Source of the DNA: Aptenodytes patagonicus
Lineage: Eukaryota; Chordata; Aves; Sphenisciformes; Spheniscidae
DNA: 64,000 nucleotides
Assembly (NCBI RefSeq): GCF_965638725.1
Contig: NC_134953.1
Location: 42,616,454-42,680,453 of the forward strand
Direction of reading: 5' to 3'
The first letter of the stretch is position 1. Each line of letters begins with the position of its first letter. Below the pieces are notes generated by a model that saw only the letters and a program-made list of their open reading frames with translations, was not told the origin of the DNA and searched no databases. Shown piece after piece: positions 38,985 through 51,300 of the stretch. Made by a program: the position numbers and the translations under genes.

Positions 38985-39600
38985 CAGGGATGTGCATGCT
39001 TGTGTGCTCTGCGCATATGCATGCAGCTGATCTCTATGTATGTGCATGCAATCTATCTGCATCTTTGCCTGTGCCTGCAAGTGCATGCTTTGTTGCACAC
39101 ATCTGCATGTTGTGTGCACACTGTATGCGTGCATGCTGTACATATGCCCGTGTGTGCATGCACGTGCCATCTGCATTGCATGTCTATATGTGCATGTACA
39201 CGCTGTGCACATTTGCTGTAAGTACACGTGCCTGTGGGCTGTGTGCTTGCATACACGTGTGCAGGTGTGTACTGTGCTTTTCTATGCGTTTGCTGTGCCT
39301 GTATTGTGTGCCCCATGTTTGCACAAGTCCATGTGTGTGCATGTGTGGCATGTGCAGGTATATGCCGTACACATGTATCACGCTCGTGTGCATCTTGGGC
39401 CATGTCTGTGCTTGCCTGCAAATGCGTGTGCACGCTCTGTGTGTGTGTGTGTGCACGCGCACCTGCTGTGCATGCTTGTACACGTGTGTGGATCATGCCA
39501 GGGTGTGTGCAGGTGTGCTACCTGAGTCCCACACTGTGCTTGCATTTGCTTGCACATGGTTGTTTGCCGGTGTGTGCATACGTGTGCGTCCGACCAGTGT
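38985..39600 (+). repeat. Degenerate TGTGCATG-rich tandem repeat
   Basis: About 600 bases dominated by TGTGCATGC, TGCATGTGTG and similar words, including an 18-base TG run near 39,435. It resembles the CA/TG repeat at 31.4-31.9 kb on the opposite strand. The Cys-rich open frames it creates are artefacts. Confidence 0.7.
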
Positions 39601-40264
39601 GTGTCCTTCTGATGGCCACTGCTGGGTAACTCCACCTGCTCCTGCCTGCACCAACAAGCAAGGGGCCGGAAAATTTTGCTTATGACAAATCCCACAAGGG
39701 GAAAAAAAAAAGGAAATGCAAGTTTTGGCTTGAAATAAGTATTTTTGAAAGCCACTGGGCAGCTGGGAGACTTGCCCATGGACTCTGGAAAAAGATGGTA
39801 ACCCAGAAGAGAGCTAGTCATGAGCCCTGAGGCTGTAATTGCAATTTTTATTTTTTAATAGCAAGGGCAGACACTCAGAGACCTGGAGTCTGGGAAAAAG
39901 GAAGGAAGGAATTTCCAGGTGGAAACTTAGGACTTAAACACCTAAGGGAGAGCAGATTGGGCTGCTTCTGCATGATCTTTGTACCATCACGTGCCAAAGG
40001 CTGCAGGCATCTCCAGTGACGTGGTGCCTGCTTCAAATTTCCAGTTATTCCAGTGGGGGGAAAAAAGCCTCATTAGGGGCTTCCAGTGTTGGGAAGTGAT
40101 TTTTGATCGTTACTAGTCCCTGCTGATAGATGTCCCTGGGCAGACATGGGGCAGGAGCACCAGGGTGGTGGCCACAAAGGTGGTGACAGAGCCTGGTCTT
40201 CTCTGGTCTGTACCATGGCCGGTCTCTGGGGGACCAGCAGCCTGCTGGGGTGAGGGCTGTGCAC

Positions 40265-40590
40265 ACAGGGGGGTATGGAGGGGTGGGGTGGGGGTGCATG
40301 GAGAGGTGTGGAGGTGTGCTTGGGGATGTGTGTGCACATGTGTGGAGAGATGTGCTTGAGGATGTGTGTGCATGGGTGCTTGTGGGGGACAAGGGTGGGT
40401 GTGTGGTGGTGCAGGGGGGCAGTAGTGTGTGCAGGGGGGTGTGCATGGGGGCTATGGGTACAGGGGTGTGTGCACAACAGTTGATGAGGGGGTGAGCATG
40501 GGCTGTTTGGGTACAGGGGGTGTGCGCACAGGACTGCAGTTAGTGTGTGTACAGGTGTGCACGGGGGTATGGGTACGGGGCAGCTCGGTG
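40265..40590 (+). repeat. GGGTGTGTGTGCA-type minisatellite
   Basis: Imperfect units such as GGGGTGTGTGCA and TGGGTACAGGGGTGTG of about 20-40 bases. It is followed directly by the polypyrimidine tract below. Confidence 0.7.
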
Positions 40591-40619
40591 GGTGGCTCTG
40601 TGCCCTGGCCGGCTGCTCC

Positions 40620-40745
40620 CCTCTCCCCCCTTCCCCACCTGGACTTCCCTCCATCCTCCCTCCCCTCCTCCTTCTCTCCCTGCCTCCCTCCCTCATCCCT
40701 CCATCCTTCGCTCCCTCCCTCCGTGCCTCCTTCTGCCCCTCTGGC
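40620..40745 (+). repeat. Polypyrimidine CTCC/CCTCCCTC tract
   Basis: About 125 bases of nearly pure pyrimidine with CCTCCCTCC and CATCCCTCCATCC units. Mirror-like stretches of this kind can form triplex DNA. Confidence 0.75.
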
Positions 40746-43646
40746 CTGGCAGCAGACACTCCCCAGCACCCGCTGTGCCCAGTGCTGCCCGCCCTCCTCC
40801 GGCAGCGACCCTGGCTAGAGGGTTTGCTGTCAGAGACAGCTCTCTCCAGAGGCTGCTCCGAGGAGCAAGGATTAATGACGGACAAGCTGGCTGAGTTTAA
40901 AACAGAGCAAAGCATTTTAAAACTCGCAAGGAAATCATCTCCCACATCTCTGTAAGCATCATTCCCTGCTCCTATTTGCAAGGATTTTTCAAAGCCCTTT
41001 TTATCCTTTGTTCCTCCCAGAGAGAGGGTAGGGGAAAAAAGCAATTATAGATCTAAGCTTCTTGGATAAACGCCGTTCCAGCAACCTCTTTTTTTCTCTT
41101 TATGGACAATTTTATAAATAAGTGTCACGGTTCAACAGCACCCCGAGACCTGGCGGCAGCACGCTGAGCCTGGCTCTGCATTTCCAATCAATCTTTTCTC
41201 CTGACAGGAAGAGACTAAAAAGGAAGGGAAAGACGCAGGGGAAAAGCCTCCATCTCAACCTGATTTTGCGGGTATTTGGAGCAAAGGGAGGTTCATTCTG
41301 CACCTCTGATGCTGCCTGGGCATAAATTCTCTACGAAGCGATTTTGTAAAAATTCCTTTTATTTATTCATATAGTTGGAAGTCACTTTAACTCCCCGTGG
41401 AAATGAGCTGCAAGGCACCAGACTGCTTTTCCTGGCCCGGGCAAACCTTTTGCCTGGGTTTCAGAGCAAGCGCCGCAGAGCGGAGCAGACTTCAGCAAGA
41501 CGGAGAAGATCAGAGTTTGGGACCAACACTTTTTTGTTTTCTTTTTGTCAGTAGTTCCAGCTTCTGTACAGTCAGCAGACTTTGCCTTGGAATTTCTTGA
41601 ATCTATTTTTTCCCCCAAAAGGCAAAAAAATCAAAAAACCCAATCCTGCGTAGTCTCAGCTCCAGCAGCTGATCTCCTCTCACCTCCATGTTGCAGCGCT
41701 CTGCCACAGTCCGAGACTCTTTCTGCGAGCGACTGCTGTGGAGTTCAACCCGCCCTGCATGCTGTCCCAAGGGCTGTCCTCGCTGGGAGCTTTTAAAAAC
41801 ACTGTGAGAAAATTAAAGAATGAAATTAAAACAACTAAATATTGTTGTAATCTACACCGCTCTTCCTCTGGATTTTATTTTGATTCTCCCCTGTGCAAGC
41901 AGGGCTGGCAGGGAAGCATGACACCCTGTCCCCAGGCCACCTGAGGAGGCTGGGGGGATGCAGGGCTTTCTGCAGGAAGAGGGAACACGATGCATTTTGC
42001 TTGGTGTTATTCCTGCTGCATTTTTGGCAGCGATTCCATGCAAGTTTTTCAGAAAGCCTGTGCAATCCCCACAGCTGCCTGGAGTTTCAGAACAGCATTT
42101 GCCATTTCCAAGCTCAGGCAAGATGCAACAGTCTATCTAGAAAACCACTGCTACCCAGAGTGGTCCTGGCACTGATGGGATACAAAAACTCACGGCACAG
42201 AGGCAGATGAATTTATTTGTAGTTTGATTTCAGAGGGTATCAGAAAAGAGCGCATTGTGTCTCAGGAAGGATAAACGTAAGCATGGGTCCACTCTGAAAT
42301 GCTGCCAAAGGGAGGTGGTACAGAGACCCCTCCCAAGATACTGATGTATCCCAAACTGCTGCTGCACAATCCCTGTTTTTGCCCTTCTGCCTTCCCTGTA
42401 TGGAGCGGGACCCTCGCATGCAACTGCAAGTATGCCTGCTCGGCCAAGGTGCAATTGCTAACGCTTGTGGTCGGCAGCGGCCAGTGCCTCCTCATCTTGC
42501 AAATATCTGGTGCACTGACCTTCAGACTTTCTTTCTTGGTCCTTTAAATCCTCGGGTGGCACCTTGTCCAAAGCAAATTGTGGATGGGATCCTGGAAATG
42601 GAGACACACTTTAATATACATTAACAGCACACCTCTCGCAGGATCACCGGGACGCTTTATGCTTTGTGTAGCATTTCAAGCTCCCAGAGTGGGAAGAGCA
42701 AGGTATTGGAGGAGCAGGGCATCTAAATCACCACAGTGTAATTCAAAAAATGGGTGAAATACTGGTCTGCTTTCCCATTTATTCTGCACATTTCATTTAC
42801 GTTCTGGAGGCCTCTCCTCTTTTTACAGCTGGTGTAAGGTGTTACAAAACGTAATATGCTATTGGGCAGCTGCAGTGGTTTGTTGTGGAAGCACATGATT
42901 GTGAAGAGGAGAGCAGAAACAGCAGTAAAAGCGTGGCCTTTCAGTAGCAAATTTTCCTTTTGACCTGCAGTATCACATTGAATTCAATGGACGGTTTCTT
43001 TCTGGTTTATAAGCTGTTACACTGGACAAAGCAGTGAAGTTTAAAACGTCACCATGGCAGCTGCTTAGGGACAGGATTTTGTCAGGCAAACCATGACATA
43101 CAAAAGCAGACCCAAGTGGCTGTAGTGCGTTGCGAGCGCTTTCAGACTCCACAGCTCGTTAGAAAGCCCTGAATCAGCAACGCTCACCTCATCTTACAGA
43201 GGTAGAGCGGAACACTGACGTCAGCAAAAGCTAGAGGGAGCTGAGGACAGAAGCAGGTTTCCCTGTGGGGTGCTCCAGCGCGGTCGTGGGCTCATCAGAC
43301 TGTCAGCGTGTCACATATGCAGCAAACTCAAAACACGAGAATTCCTTTGCTAACTGGAATAGTTCAGGCAAAACCATATTAACCTTTATGCTAAGAGATG
43401 ATTAAAATGATGAATAAAATTACACCAATCCGGGGGCTGGGAAGAGGGTGGTGACCTTTTGATGGCTACCTTGCATCTCGTACAGGTTTTAAAGCACATG
43501 ATGAGGGGGATTTCAAAAGTCAAGCCAACATTAGGCAATTCAGTTTCAACTTTCTGTAAAGTTTAAAAAAAAAAAAAAAAAAGGGCAGAAAAATCTGCTG
43601 CTCCAGCCTCACAAAACATAAGATCCAGAGCAGGATGTTCACCTGC

Positions 43647-43652
43647 TTTATT
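43647..43652 (-). terminator. ZNF511: Candidate ZNF511 polyadenylation signal
   Basis: TTTATT on the + strand is AATAAA on the minus strand, about 375 bases after the modelled ZNF511 stop. No nearer hexamer was noticed. Confidence 0.45.
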
Positions 43653-44024
43653 TGTGCCTTGTCCTGCAACTGCATGGGAGCAGAGACAGCTACAGTGAAA
43701 CACACCAGCTCAGCCTCGAGTCTGCTAGGATGGGAAAGTGTTACAAAGCAGGAACGAAACTTAAGTATTTTAAGACAGAGTTCTTATCTTCAGACCCATG
43801 CCATTCTGCAATACCCTGGGAAGAGACCATGGGCGGGCAGACTAAGAGAAACTTATTGACACGGCTTTCACGGCGTACGCACACTCTGTCCTTCCTTAAC
43901 GCTTTCCTCTTTTAAAAATGGCTTTTAAAACATACATGGAAATCCTACCTCTTATCTTCAACACAGAAACACCCTGAGTCGTGCTGCACCAGGCACTGCA
44001 AAATGCAATTAAGATGATATGGTC

Positions 44025-47000
44025 CTAGCCGCAGAAATTTTTGCCTGTGGAGGCCAACAGTACAGTCCTGGATTTATAGAGTTGTTTCTCTGGCACCGAG
44101 GAGCCAGGGCTGGCTGCAGGCTGAGGGATCTCCATGTTCTCACTGGGTCCTATTTCTATGGGGTCCACTTGGAATTGCTCCAATGTCTCCATGCTCACAT
44201 CCATCGGCATGCTGGCACCCTGCTTCATGGGAGAGCTCACGTGCTTGGGGCCACTGCAGAGAGAAAATTTTACATGCTTTCTCAGCAGCTGGCACGTAAG
44301 CACAGAGGCAAAGGAAATGAAAGGTATTTCATGATGAAACAGCTCAAGTCCAACTTGGGTGAGTTACTGCATGGAGGCACAGAGATTTGGCTGCGCAAAC
44401 CACCAGGAACAGCCAAAAGGCTGCTGGAGAGCTGCGTGATAGGCTTGTATGAGTTTCTACTTAAGTATTCAGGGTTGCTGCATTATAGCACACAGCTTTG
44501 TCCACAAGTTCTTTTCTTCAGTCCATAAAGCGTAACTCATTCAATGGGCTCAGAGGGTTGGACTAGAAGGTTCACAGGGTTCACACCAGGCTACCCAAGC
44601 AAGCTTTGAAAGACTCCACAGACCCAGTCTCCTGTACCTTCCCAGGGCCACACCACCCTGCCAGGCAAGAAATCTTCTCTCCATTCCATCACCCAGTTCT
44701 CTGAGGAAGGTGTTAAACAACATCAGTCCTTGTATTAATCCCTGTGGTGAAAGCAGTGCTTGAAATGAGCAGCCAGCTGAGAAAGCCGTTGGCCAAACTT
44801 ACAAAGCCTCCCTCTGGTCTACTTGTGCTTTTGGGGAATGGGAATATTGCAAAGGGTTGGAGAGCAAAGCAGGAAACGTGCACAAAGCAACACAGAGAGA
44901 TGCTGGGCCTTGCGTTTACACTTGAGATGGCACAAAAGGGAGCAGGGCCTGGAGCCACACGGGAAGAGAAATAAAATGCGCTTCAACATTAAGATAAAGT
45001 AAAACATTGCCACAGAAAGACTTGCAAGTTTACCTGTTCTTACAAGCAGCAGAAAACACCATTTCTGAGCCTCTTAGGATATAAACTTGCTTACTCTGGA
45101 AAGGGAGTGAAACAGCAGAGGAGCACATCATCACCTCTACAGGGAAAAACCGGTTGTGCTATTGCAGTTCTGCAGTTACCTTTTCACTTTCTTCGGTCTA
45201 TCAAACCGAAAGTCAGCAGGATAAAGGTGAACGGTGACCAAGTGATCCTTTCTGTCTTTGCTGCTCTTGAACTTCTCTGCACAGGCTTCTACCAGACACT
45301 TGTACTGAAAGGCAGGGGAAAAAAAAAAAAAAAAGACATAATTGGAAAAGGCAAGCGGTGTCAGCTGGGGACGTGGGTGCCCTCCCCGGTCAGTCTCTAA
45401 GGATGCCAGCCCACGCCCTGCACACCAACCATGACTGAATGGCTGGGCAGGGAGACTCACCATGTTTTGCTTCTCAGCCATTATCTGGAAAAGTGAGTCA
45501 TGCCACTCCAAGATATGAATATCCAAGAGATGCCCCGATGGAAAGGAGCGCTTGCAGAAGGAGCAGACGTTCCTGTGCAGCGTGTTGTAGTGGTGCTCGT
45601 AGTCCTCCACTGTATCAAAGACCTGGCAGCACCCAGAGATGTGGCAACTGAATTCAGACACCCTGCAGGGAAATTAGGACATCCGTGACTTCAATTAAAT
45701 TAGAGCCTTAATTTCAGCTGCATATATCCCTCTAGATGACTTTATTTACTTGTGGCATTTTTTGTGAATAATACTTAAACTTGCACCTTAAAAGGTGCAA
45801 TGGAATGAAGATTATGAAGGTACTGGCAGTTGGAAAGTCTTATTTGCCGGCTTAAGCATCATATACATTATCATCCTCTGAAGTAGTGCTTCAATTAAGA
45901 ACATCAAGCAGCAATGTGAAAAATAAGCTGTTTGACCTTAAAGTTGCAGCTGTGAATTAAAACTTTGTGCCAATGCTGTTTAACAGGCATCTGTAGGAGA
46001 ACCTCACACAATCCTCACAGTACTTCCTCAATTTTGTATACAAGAGCAGGTTTTAAAGCAAGCTGAAGATTCTCCCCCAGGCTTAGCCTTCCTAATTGAG
46101 ACTGTCTGTACTACACAGCTCTCCCACTGTTTTGACTGAGTGCATAACATGCCACTTAAATCCTCTTGTTTAGCTACAATCCCAATTTTCAGCCATATTA
46201 TAGATGCCTTACCTGCTTATGGGGAACTCCCAGTGAAATGATGTCACATCCAGCAAGCACAAGAAGTCAGCATTTAGACAGACAGCTGACTGCAGGACAA
46301 AATACCAATTTTTGACCTTTTCAGCAGGATATTGAGGTCTGCAAACTGTATCACCTCATTTTCCTTTTCAAACTGCTTTGCAACATGTCTGTGTCTTCTC
46401 CCTTTTATTTCTCCTCCTCAGCCTCTAAAGTCCACAGACAAGAGGAACGGCACCCGTCCCAACATCACACCCGTACAACACAAGCGGACAGGGTTCATAC
46501 CAATGGTGCCGCATGCTGACGTGACACGCAGCGGGAGATATGACCTAAGAGGCACACCTGCAGCCACCACGATACCTGGGTGGCGTGCGGGCCCTGTCTC
46601 ACTTACTTGGGTCTCTCCGCCACCTCCGCGAGGCTGGTGAGGACGCCCTGGAGGTAGAGATGCCTGTGAACGTCCCCATCCTAAGAGAGGAGCAGAGAGA
46701 GGCCGTGGGCAAGCAGGCCTGCCTCCACAGAGCAAACCCTTTTTCTCCACAGAGACAGGTCGCGGCGGGGCCCGCGCTGGGAGAGGTCCGGGAGGGGGCT
46801 CTGAGGGAGCACGGCCGTTGCCTTCCACACAGACCGGGCCCGGAGGCCCAGACCCATGAGCCTCGCCCGGCGCGGGGAGGCCCCGGGCCGGCTGCCGGCG
46901 GGAGGGCAGCCCCTCACCTCGAGGAGCGGGTGGTGAGGGCCGAAGCGGAGGCGGCGAGGGGCGAAGGCGAAGGGCGGCGGGACGCGGGGCGGGGGCAGCG

Positions 47001-47076
47001 CGGGGGGCGGCAGAGCGCGGGGCGGAGGCGGCGCCTCCCGCAGACGGCAGCGCAGCCCGGGCGGCAGGGGCAGCAT
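44025..47076 (-). CDS. ZNF511: Zinc finger protein 511
   Basis: Small C2H2 zinc finger protein of poorly known, probably nuclear, role. Five coding exons on the minus strand: 47076-46918, 46680-46607, 45662-45461, 45304-45180, 44253-44025, all GT-AG, giving 262 residues. The Pro-rich N-terminus is followed by DGDVHRHLYLQGVL, then VSEFSCHISGCCQVFD with the first finger (C-x4-C...H-x4-H), a second finger in NVCSFCKRSFPSGHLLDIHI, EWHDSLFQIMAEKQNM, a third in YKCLVEACAEKFKSSKDRKDH, and FHLYPADFRF-like sequence HLYPADFRFDRPKK. These match human ZNF511 closely. The last exon differs: after EKQLYKS it reads TVLLASTGKNFCG, not the RIPSTICFGQG tail I recall in human. Either the tail has diverged or a further 3' exon was missed. 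Divergent from TUBGCP2. Confidence 0.93.
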
Positions 47077-47079
47077 CGC

Positions 47080-47200
47080 GGCGGGGGGCGGGGGGTGCGC
47101 ATGCGCGGGACGCGCTTCCGGGCGCCTGCTCGGGGGAGCGCGCATGCGCGGCCGCGCTTCCGGGCGCTGGCGGCGGGCACTTCCGGGCGGGTAGGTAGGG
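47080..47200. promoter_or_regulatory. Bidirectional CpG promoter of ZNF511 and TUBGCP2 with duplicated NRF1/ETS-like module
   Basis: Between the two divergent genes lie two palindromic GCGCATGCGC sites (within 47,096-47,107 and 47,138-47,151), matching the NRF1 consensus. Each is followed by a CTTCCGG ETS site (47,115-47,121 and 47,157-47,163), and a third CTTCCGG lies at 47,180-47,186. There is no TATA box. This layout is typical of housekeeping bidirectional promoters. A donor-like GGCGG|GTAGGT at 47,190 could end a non-coding TUBGCP2 first exon. Confidence 0.7.
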
Positions 47201-47309
47201 ACGGGACGGGGTGGGGCGGGGCTCGGGGAAGGCGCGGGTCCCCCTCGGACGAGCCGGGGCGGGGAGCGGCCGGGAAGCGGAGGGACCTGCCGCGGCACCC
47301 GGGCGGGGG

Positions 47310-47555
47310 TCTCCGGCCCCACCCCGCTCCCAGCAGGGCCAACGCCTTAGCTGCCGCCGGTCGCTAGGGGCCGTGTGCGGGCAAGTCGGGGCGTCCCCGG
47401 GGTTGGGGATCCTCCACCGCTCGCGGCCCCTTCCCAGGGACACCCCGCTCGCACGGGGACGGGCTGTTTCCTTGGGGCCGGCCGGGGTTTTCCGTGCTGC
47501 AGCTTGTGCCGGTGCCTCTGGGGCTCTCGCTGTGCCCCTCCGAGCAGAGGAAATC
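47310..47555 (-). repeat. GC-rich CR1 fragment, reverse orientation
   Basis: Blocks GCTCCCAGCAGGGCCAACGC, GTTTCCTTGGGGCCGGCC and TTTTCCGTGCTGCAGCTTG recur, less GC-rich, at 5,090-5,210 and 49,405-49,570. It sits just downstream of the ZNF511/TUBGCP2 promoter. It abuts a + strand CR1 3' end at about 47,556. Confidence 0.6.
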
Positions 47556-47760
47556 ACAGTTGGATATTAGGAAAAGGTGTTTCCTCATGAGGGTCAGGGC
47601 CCCGAGCGGTGGGGGAATCTGGATCTTTGGAGATATTTGAGCTTGGACTGGACAAGGCCCTGCACAGCCTGCTCTAGTTTGACTCAGTTTTGGGTGGAGA
47701 GTTGGCCCGAGGCTTGCAGAGATCCGTTCCAGCCTAAACGATTCAATGATTTTGGTAAAC
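47556..47760 (+). repeat. CR1 LINE 3' end, forward orientation, TUBGCP2 intron 1
   Basis: The words TTGGATATTAGGAAAAGG, TTTGAGCTTGGACTGGACAA and GTTCCAGCCTAAACGATTC follow the order of the CR1 3' region. It lacks clear terminal ATTCTATG repeats, so it is diverged. Confidence 0.65.
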
Positions 47761-48348
47761 CAAAAGTGTGTCTATATGCTTGATATTCTGCGTCTCTACA
47801 GGGTGTCACATTAAACTTTGTACTTGCATGATGCCTCAACCAGACTCTTAATTCTGACGCCATCATCTAAGTAACTTCACAGAATTTGGTTCTTGTCTGT
47901 TAATAAAATGGGCAGTAGAATTTTCCCTAAACTTGGAAAAAACTGCTTTTGAATAACTTCAGAAGCAGCAGCGTGGGTGGGCTGCTGAAGCCAGCAATTT
48001 CAGCTGTGTCTGCAGTACACGAACCAGCGCTTCTTGCAACGACTCTAACTTTTCCACCACCGGTGTGGTTTTGAGATTGAAAAATCCTCTGCTGGCTCAC
48101 CTACATTTAAGGTAGGGTTTGTACCAGTATAGTTAAATCAGGCACAATAACGAGTATCTCTGTTTTGCTTGCTTCCTCCCCTCACATGTATTTCTTTGTT
48201 CCAGTCAAGTATTTTAGCATACCCTGCAGACTTATAATGTAGTCAGGAAATGTTGTTTGTGTGGGTATATTTTCATTTGCAGCAGTAAAATAATAACTTA
48301 CCGCCTTTGTTTCTGCGTCCCACGGAGCTTGTAGCCTCAGGTGGGAGT

Positions 48349-51300
48349 ATGAGTGAGTTCCGCATTCACCACGATGTCAATGAGTTGCTCAGCCTGCTGC
48401 GCGTTCACGGCGGGGAAGGAGCCGAAGTCTACATCGATCTTCTGCAGAAGAATCGAACGCCTTACGTCACCACGACTGTCTCTGCGCACAGCGCGAAGGT
48501 AAGTCTCGACATACTGTAATCACAGCTGAGACGTGTTTCAGACCCTATGGGGGGGGGGGCCGGCCAGCAGAACCCCTGAGGCGGCATGCTTCCTTTGCAA
48601 TCACTGATAGAGATTCCATCGGCTCTGAGAGCACAGTCCTCCCTAAGGAGAAATTCAAGATAAACATTCCTCAGTGTGATTTCTCTTGGCCAGTGATGTG
48701 AACTACCTTTTCCATACTCTACTATTCTGTGAGATAACTTGACTTCTGTGGGTGCGGAGCTGGACACGTGTTGGGAGGGGTAGTGGCTGTACCAAGTTTT
48801 TCTGAGAATAACGGTGAAATTGTGTTGGCATTGGTAAAAAAAATGGGGTAATCTGCTCTGGAATCTCAGTTTAGGGTACAAAGTAGAAAGATTATATCAG
48901 GAAAAAGGTAAAATCCTTGCATCTTGGAGAGATTGGTGAAAGAACATGAGAAGGATTGTTAGAACAGGGGGGGGAGTTCAAAAAAGGAGCTGATTTTGTG
49001 CCTGTGATGGTTGTTTCAAATTTGAATTAGAGGGGTTGTCCTCTGAAGGAGTAAAATGAAAAAGAGTAACTGTGTGAAATGCGATTATATGAACAATAGT
49101 TGACTTTTTTCCTGAATATCTCCCAGGTATTAGGGATTAAAGCCTGACACTCTCATGACCGGGTATACTTCTGTGGCCATAATACTGGTTTTCATTGTCG
49201 TTTTTAAAAGCAATCCATCAGTCAAGCTATAAGTGCTAGAAAATTGCCAACTCTGTCTGAGAGTTCAGATCTTTGTAGCTTGAACTGCATGTTTTCTCTA
49301 ATTCCAGTCTTAAGCATCATTTATACTGACAGCTACAGTTCATTGACTTGTAGAAAGATTTAAGTAGGAGGCACAGCTGGAGATCTGCAGTCCAACCCCT
49401 TGCTCGCAGCAGGGCCAGCATCACAGCTACAGCAGACTGCTTAGCTGCCTTTGAAGATCTCCAGGAGATTCCTCCATCGCTCTGGCCGTGTCCCAGGGTC
49501 ACCTCTCTCTCCAGAAAGGACTGTTTCCCTAGGTCCAGTTGGGATTTTCCATGTCGCAATTTGTGGCAGTGCCTGTGGTGCTTTTGCTGTGCCCCTCGAA
49601 GCAGGGTCTGTTACCCCTTTGGGCAATGGGCAGTATGCCTCACCGTCTCCATCGCTCTGCACTGGGCTCAGTCCAGTTTGTTGATGTTTCTCTTGCTAGT
49701 GGAGCCCCCAAAGTGGACCCAGTGTCCAGATATGGCTTCATCAGTTCCAGAATCCGTTAATAAACCTGCTGATACAAAATTATATTGCTTCAGACTGAGC
49801 ATGTGCAAAGCGAGCCCTGCTACAGATCTTGTGCTTACCTTCATCTTTTCTCTCCTGCAGTCCCTTCTCCATCACCTGAAGTGCCAGGACCCTCACTCTC
49901 TTCCAGCATAATTGTTAGTAGGAGACCAATGCTGCAGCATTCAGTCCAAAACCCATTCCCTGAAGTACTTCAGTGGCAGCCGCAGCCGGCACCTTGTCTC
50001 CATCTTTGCACGATGCTCCTCTTTTGAATGCTGTGATAATAATATACATTAAACATTTAATATTAATGTGGTGTTTTACAGGTAAAAATAGCAGAGTTTT
50101 CTCGAACTCCTGAAGATTTTTTAAAGAAGTACGATGAGCTGAAATCTAAAAATACAAGACATCTAGATTCTTTAGTTTATCTACTGTCAAAACTCACAGA
50201 AGACAAAGAGGTTTGTTTCTCCTTTAGAACTGGATATGTTATAAGTATTCAGCAGTAGCAACAATGCAATGATTTTAAGTACAGGATGCTTTCTGATGAC
50301 AGTGTTCAGCGAAATGCGTTGAAATCAACAGATAATCAGTTCTAGCATTTACTTAATTATTAAAGCACTACTGAGAATTACACTCCTCTTGATATAAACC
50401 ACTAAGACACAGGAAACTGGGACAGAAAGACCTGTGGTCTGATTCAGCACAACCGTCTTACGGTCATACGTTTTCTGCTTTAGTGTGTGCTGACCAGCGT
50501 TCACAACATTTTTTCTTTTTTGTGTATGTACAGACACTCCAGTATTTGCAACAAAATGCTAAAGAAAGGGCAGAACTTGCAGCAAATGCAGCAACCAGTG
50601 GCAGCACAAATTTTTCCATTCCCTCGTCTACTTCCAAGATATCTCTACAGGAGCTCGAGGAGCTACGCAAGCAGCTGGGCAGCGTCACAGCCAACTCCAG
50701 TGTACAGCAGGTACTGTCTTTTCCCAAGCTTTGGGTACAAAATCTTTTCCTTCTGCTCATGTGTATAGCTGTGCTCTTAACTTTTATCATCTGGTGGAAT
50801 TATAAATGTTCCTATCTGTGCAGACAATCTAAATTATCTCTCAACATTTATTTGTCAGATTATATTAAATCTTTGTGCTGTCCTTAATAAAAATGGCCTT
50901 TTTCTATTTAAGTCAGTTAAGGTAAGTCAAGTTTAGGCCACAACAGTTCTAACTGGCGGGGGTTAATGTAATTTCATTTTCCCATTTCAAATGACTGCTT
51001 TAAGCTGTGCTGACGTTTTCTTTTCTGCCTGTGGCAGTGCTTGCTCAGGAGCTCAGCAGCCATTGTGGCGTGTCCCCATCTCCCTTCCTAGGAGTTCTGC
51101 TCTCTCAGATAATGTGGGTACAATGCGTCACATAATCATTCCCCAAGTGGACACAGCCATTCCCTCTACTTAGCTATTTGAGCTCCTGCAATAAATGCTG
51201 CAAAGTGATCCCAAAGACAAAAAGGAAGAAAAAAACCTACTGTAGAAGTAAACTGTATCATTGCAAGACACAGGCTTAGAAAACAGTTAAGCAAGCATTT

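Larger units (their letters stand above)
36409..43600. other. Gene-poor, repeat-rich interval between PRAP1 and ZNF511
   Basis: No coding exon could be supported. The interval carries several minisatellites, a CR1 fragment, a long poly-G run and TG-rich repeats, all listed separately. In human, CALY (calcyon) lies between PRAP1 and ZNF511. I looked for its transmembrane exon (MYKAIWYDQF-like) on the + strand and saw nothing comparable. An A-run lies at about 43,565-43,582. Confidence 0.5.

Noticed and set aside
38963-39685. Cys-rich 240-codon frame resembling a secreted peptide
   Set aside because: The cysteines come from TGTGCATG simple repeats. Several frames give equally Cys-rich products, and there is no signal peptide or splice support.
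40073-41044. 323-codon minus-strand frame rich in His, Pro and Thr
   Set aside because: It is antisense to the GTGTGTGCA minisatellite and the polypyrimidine tract. No recognisable domain.
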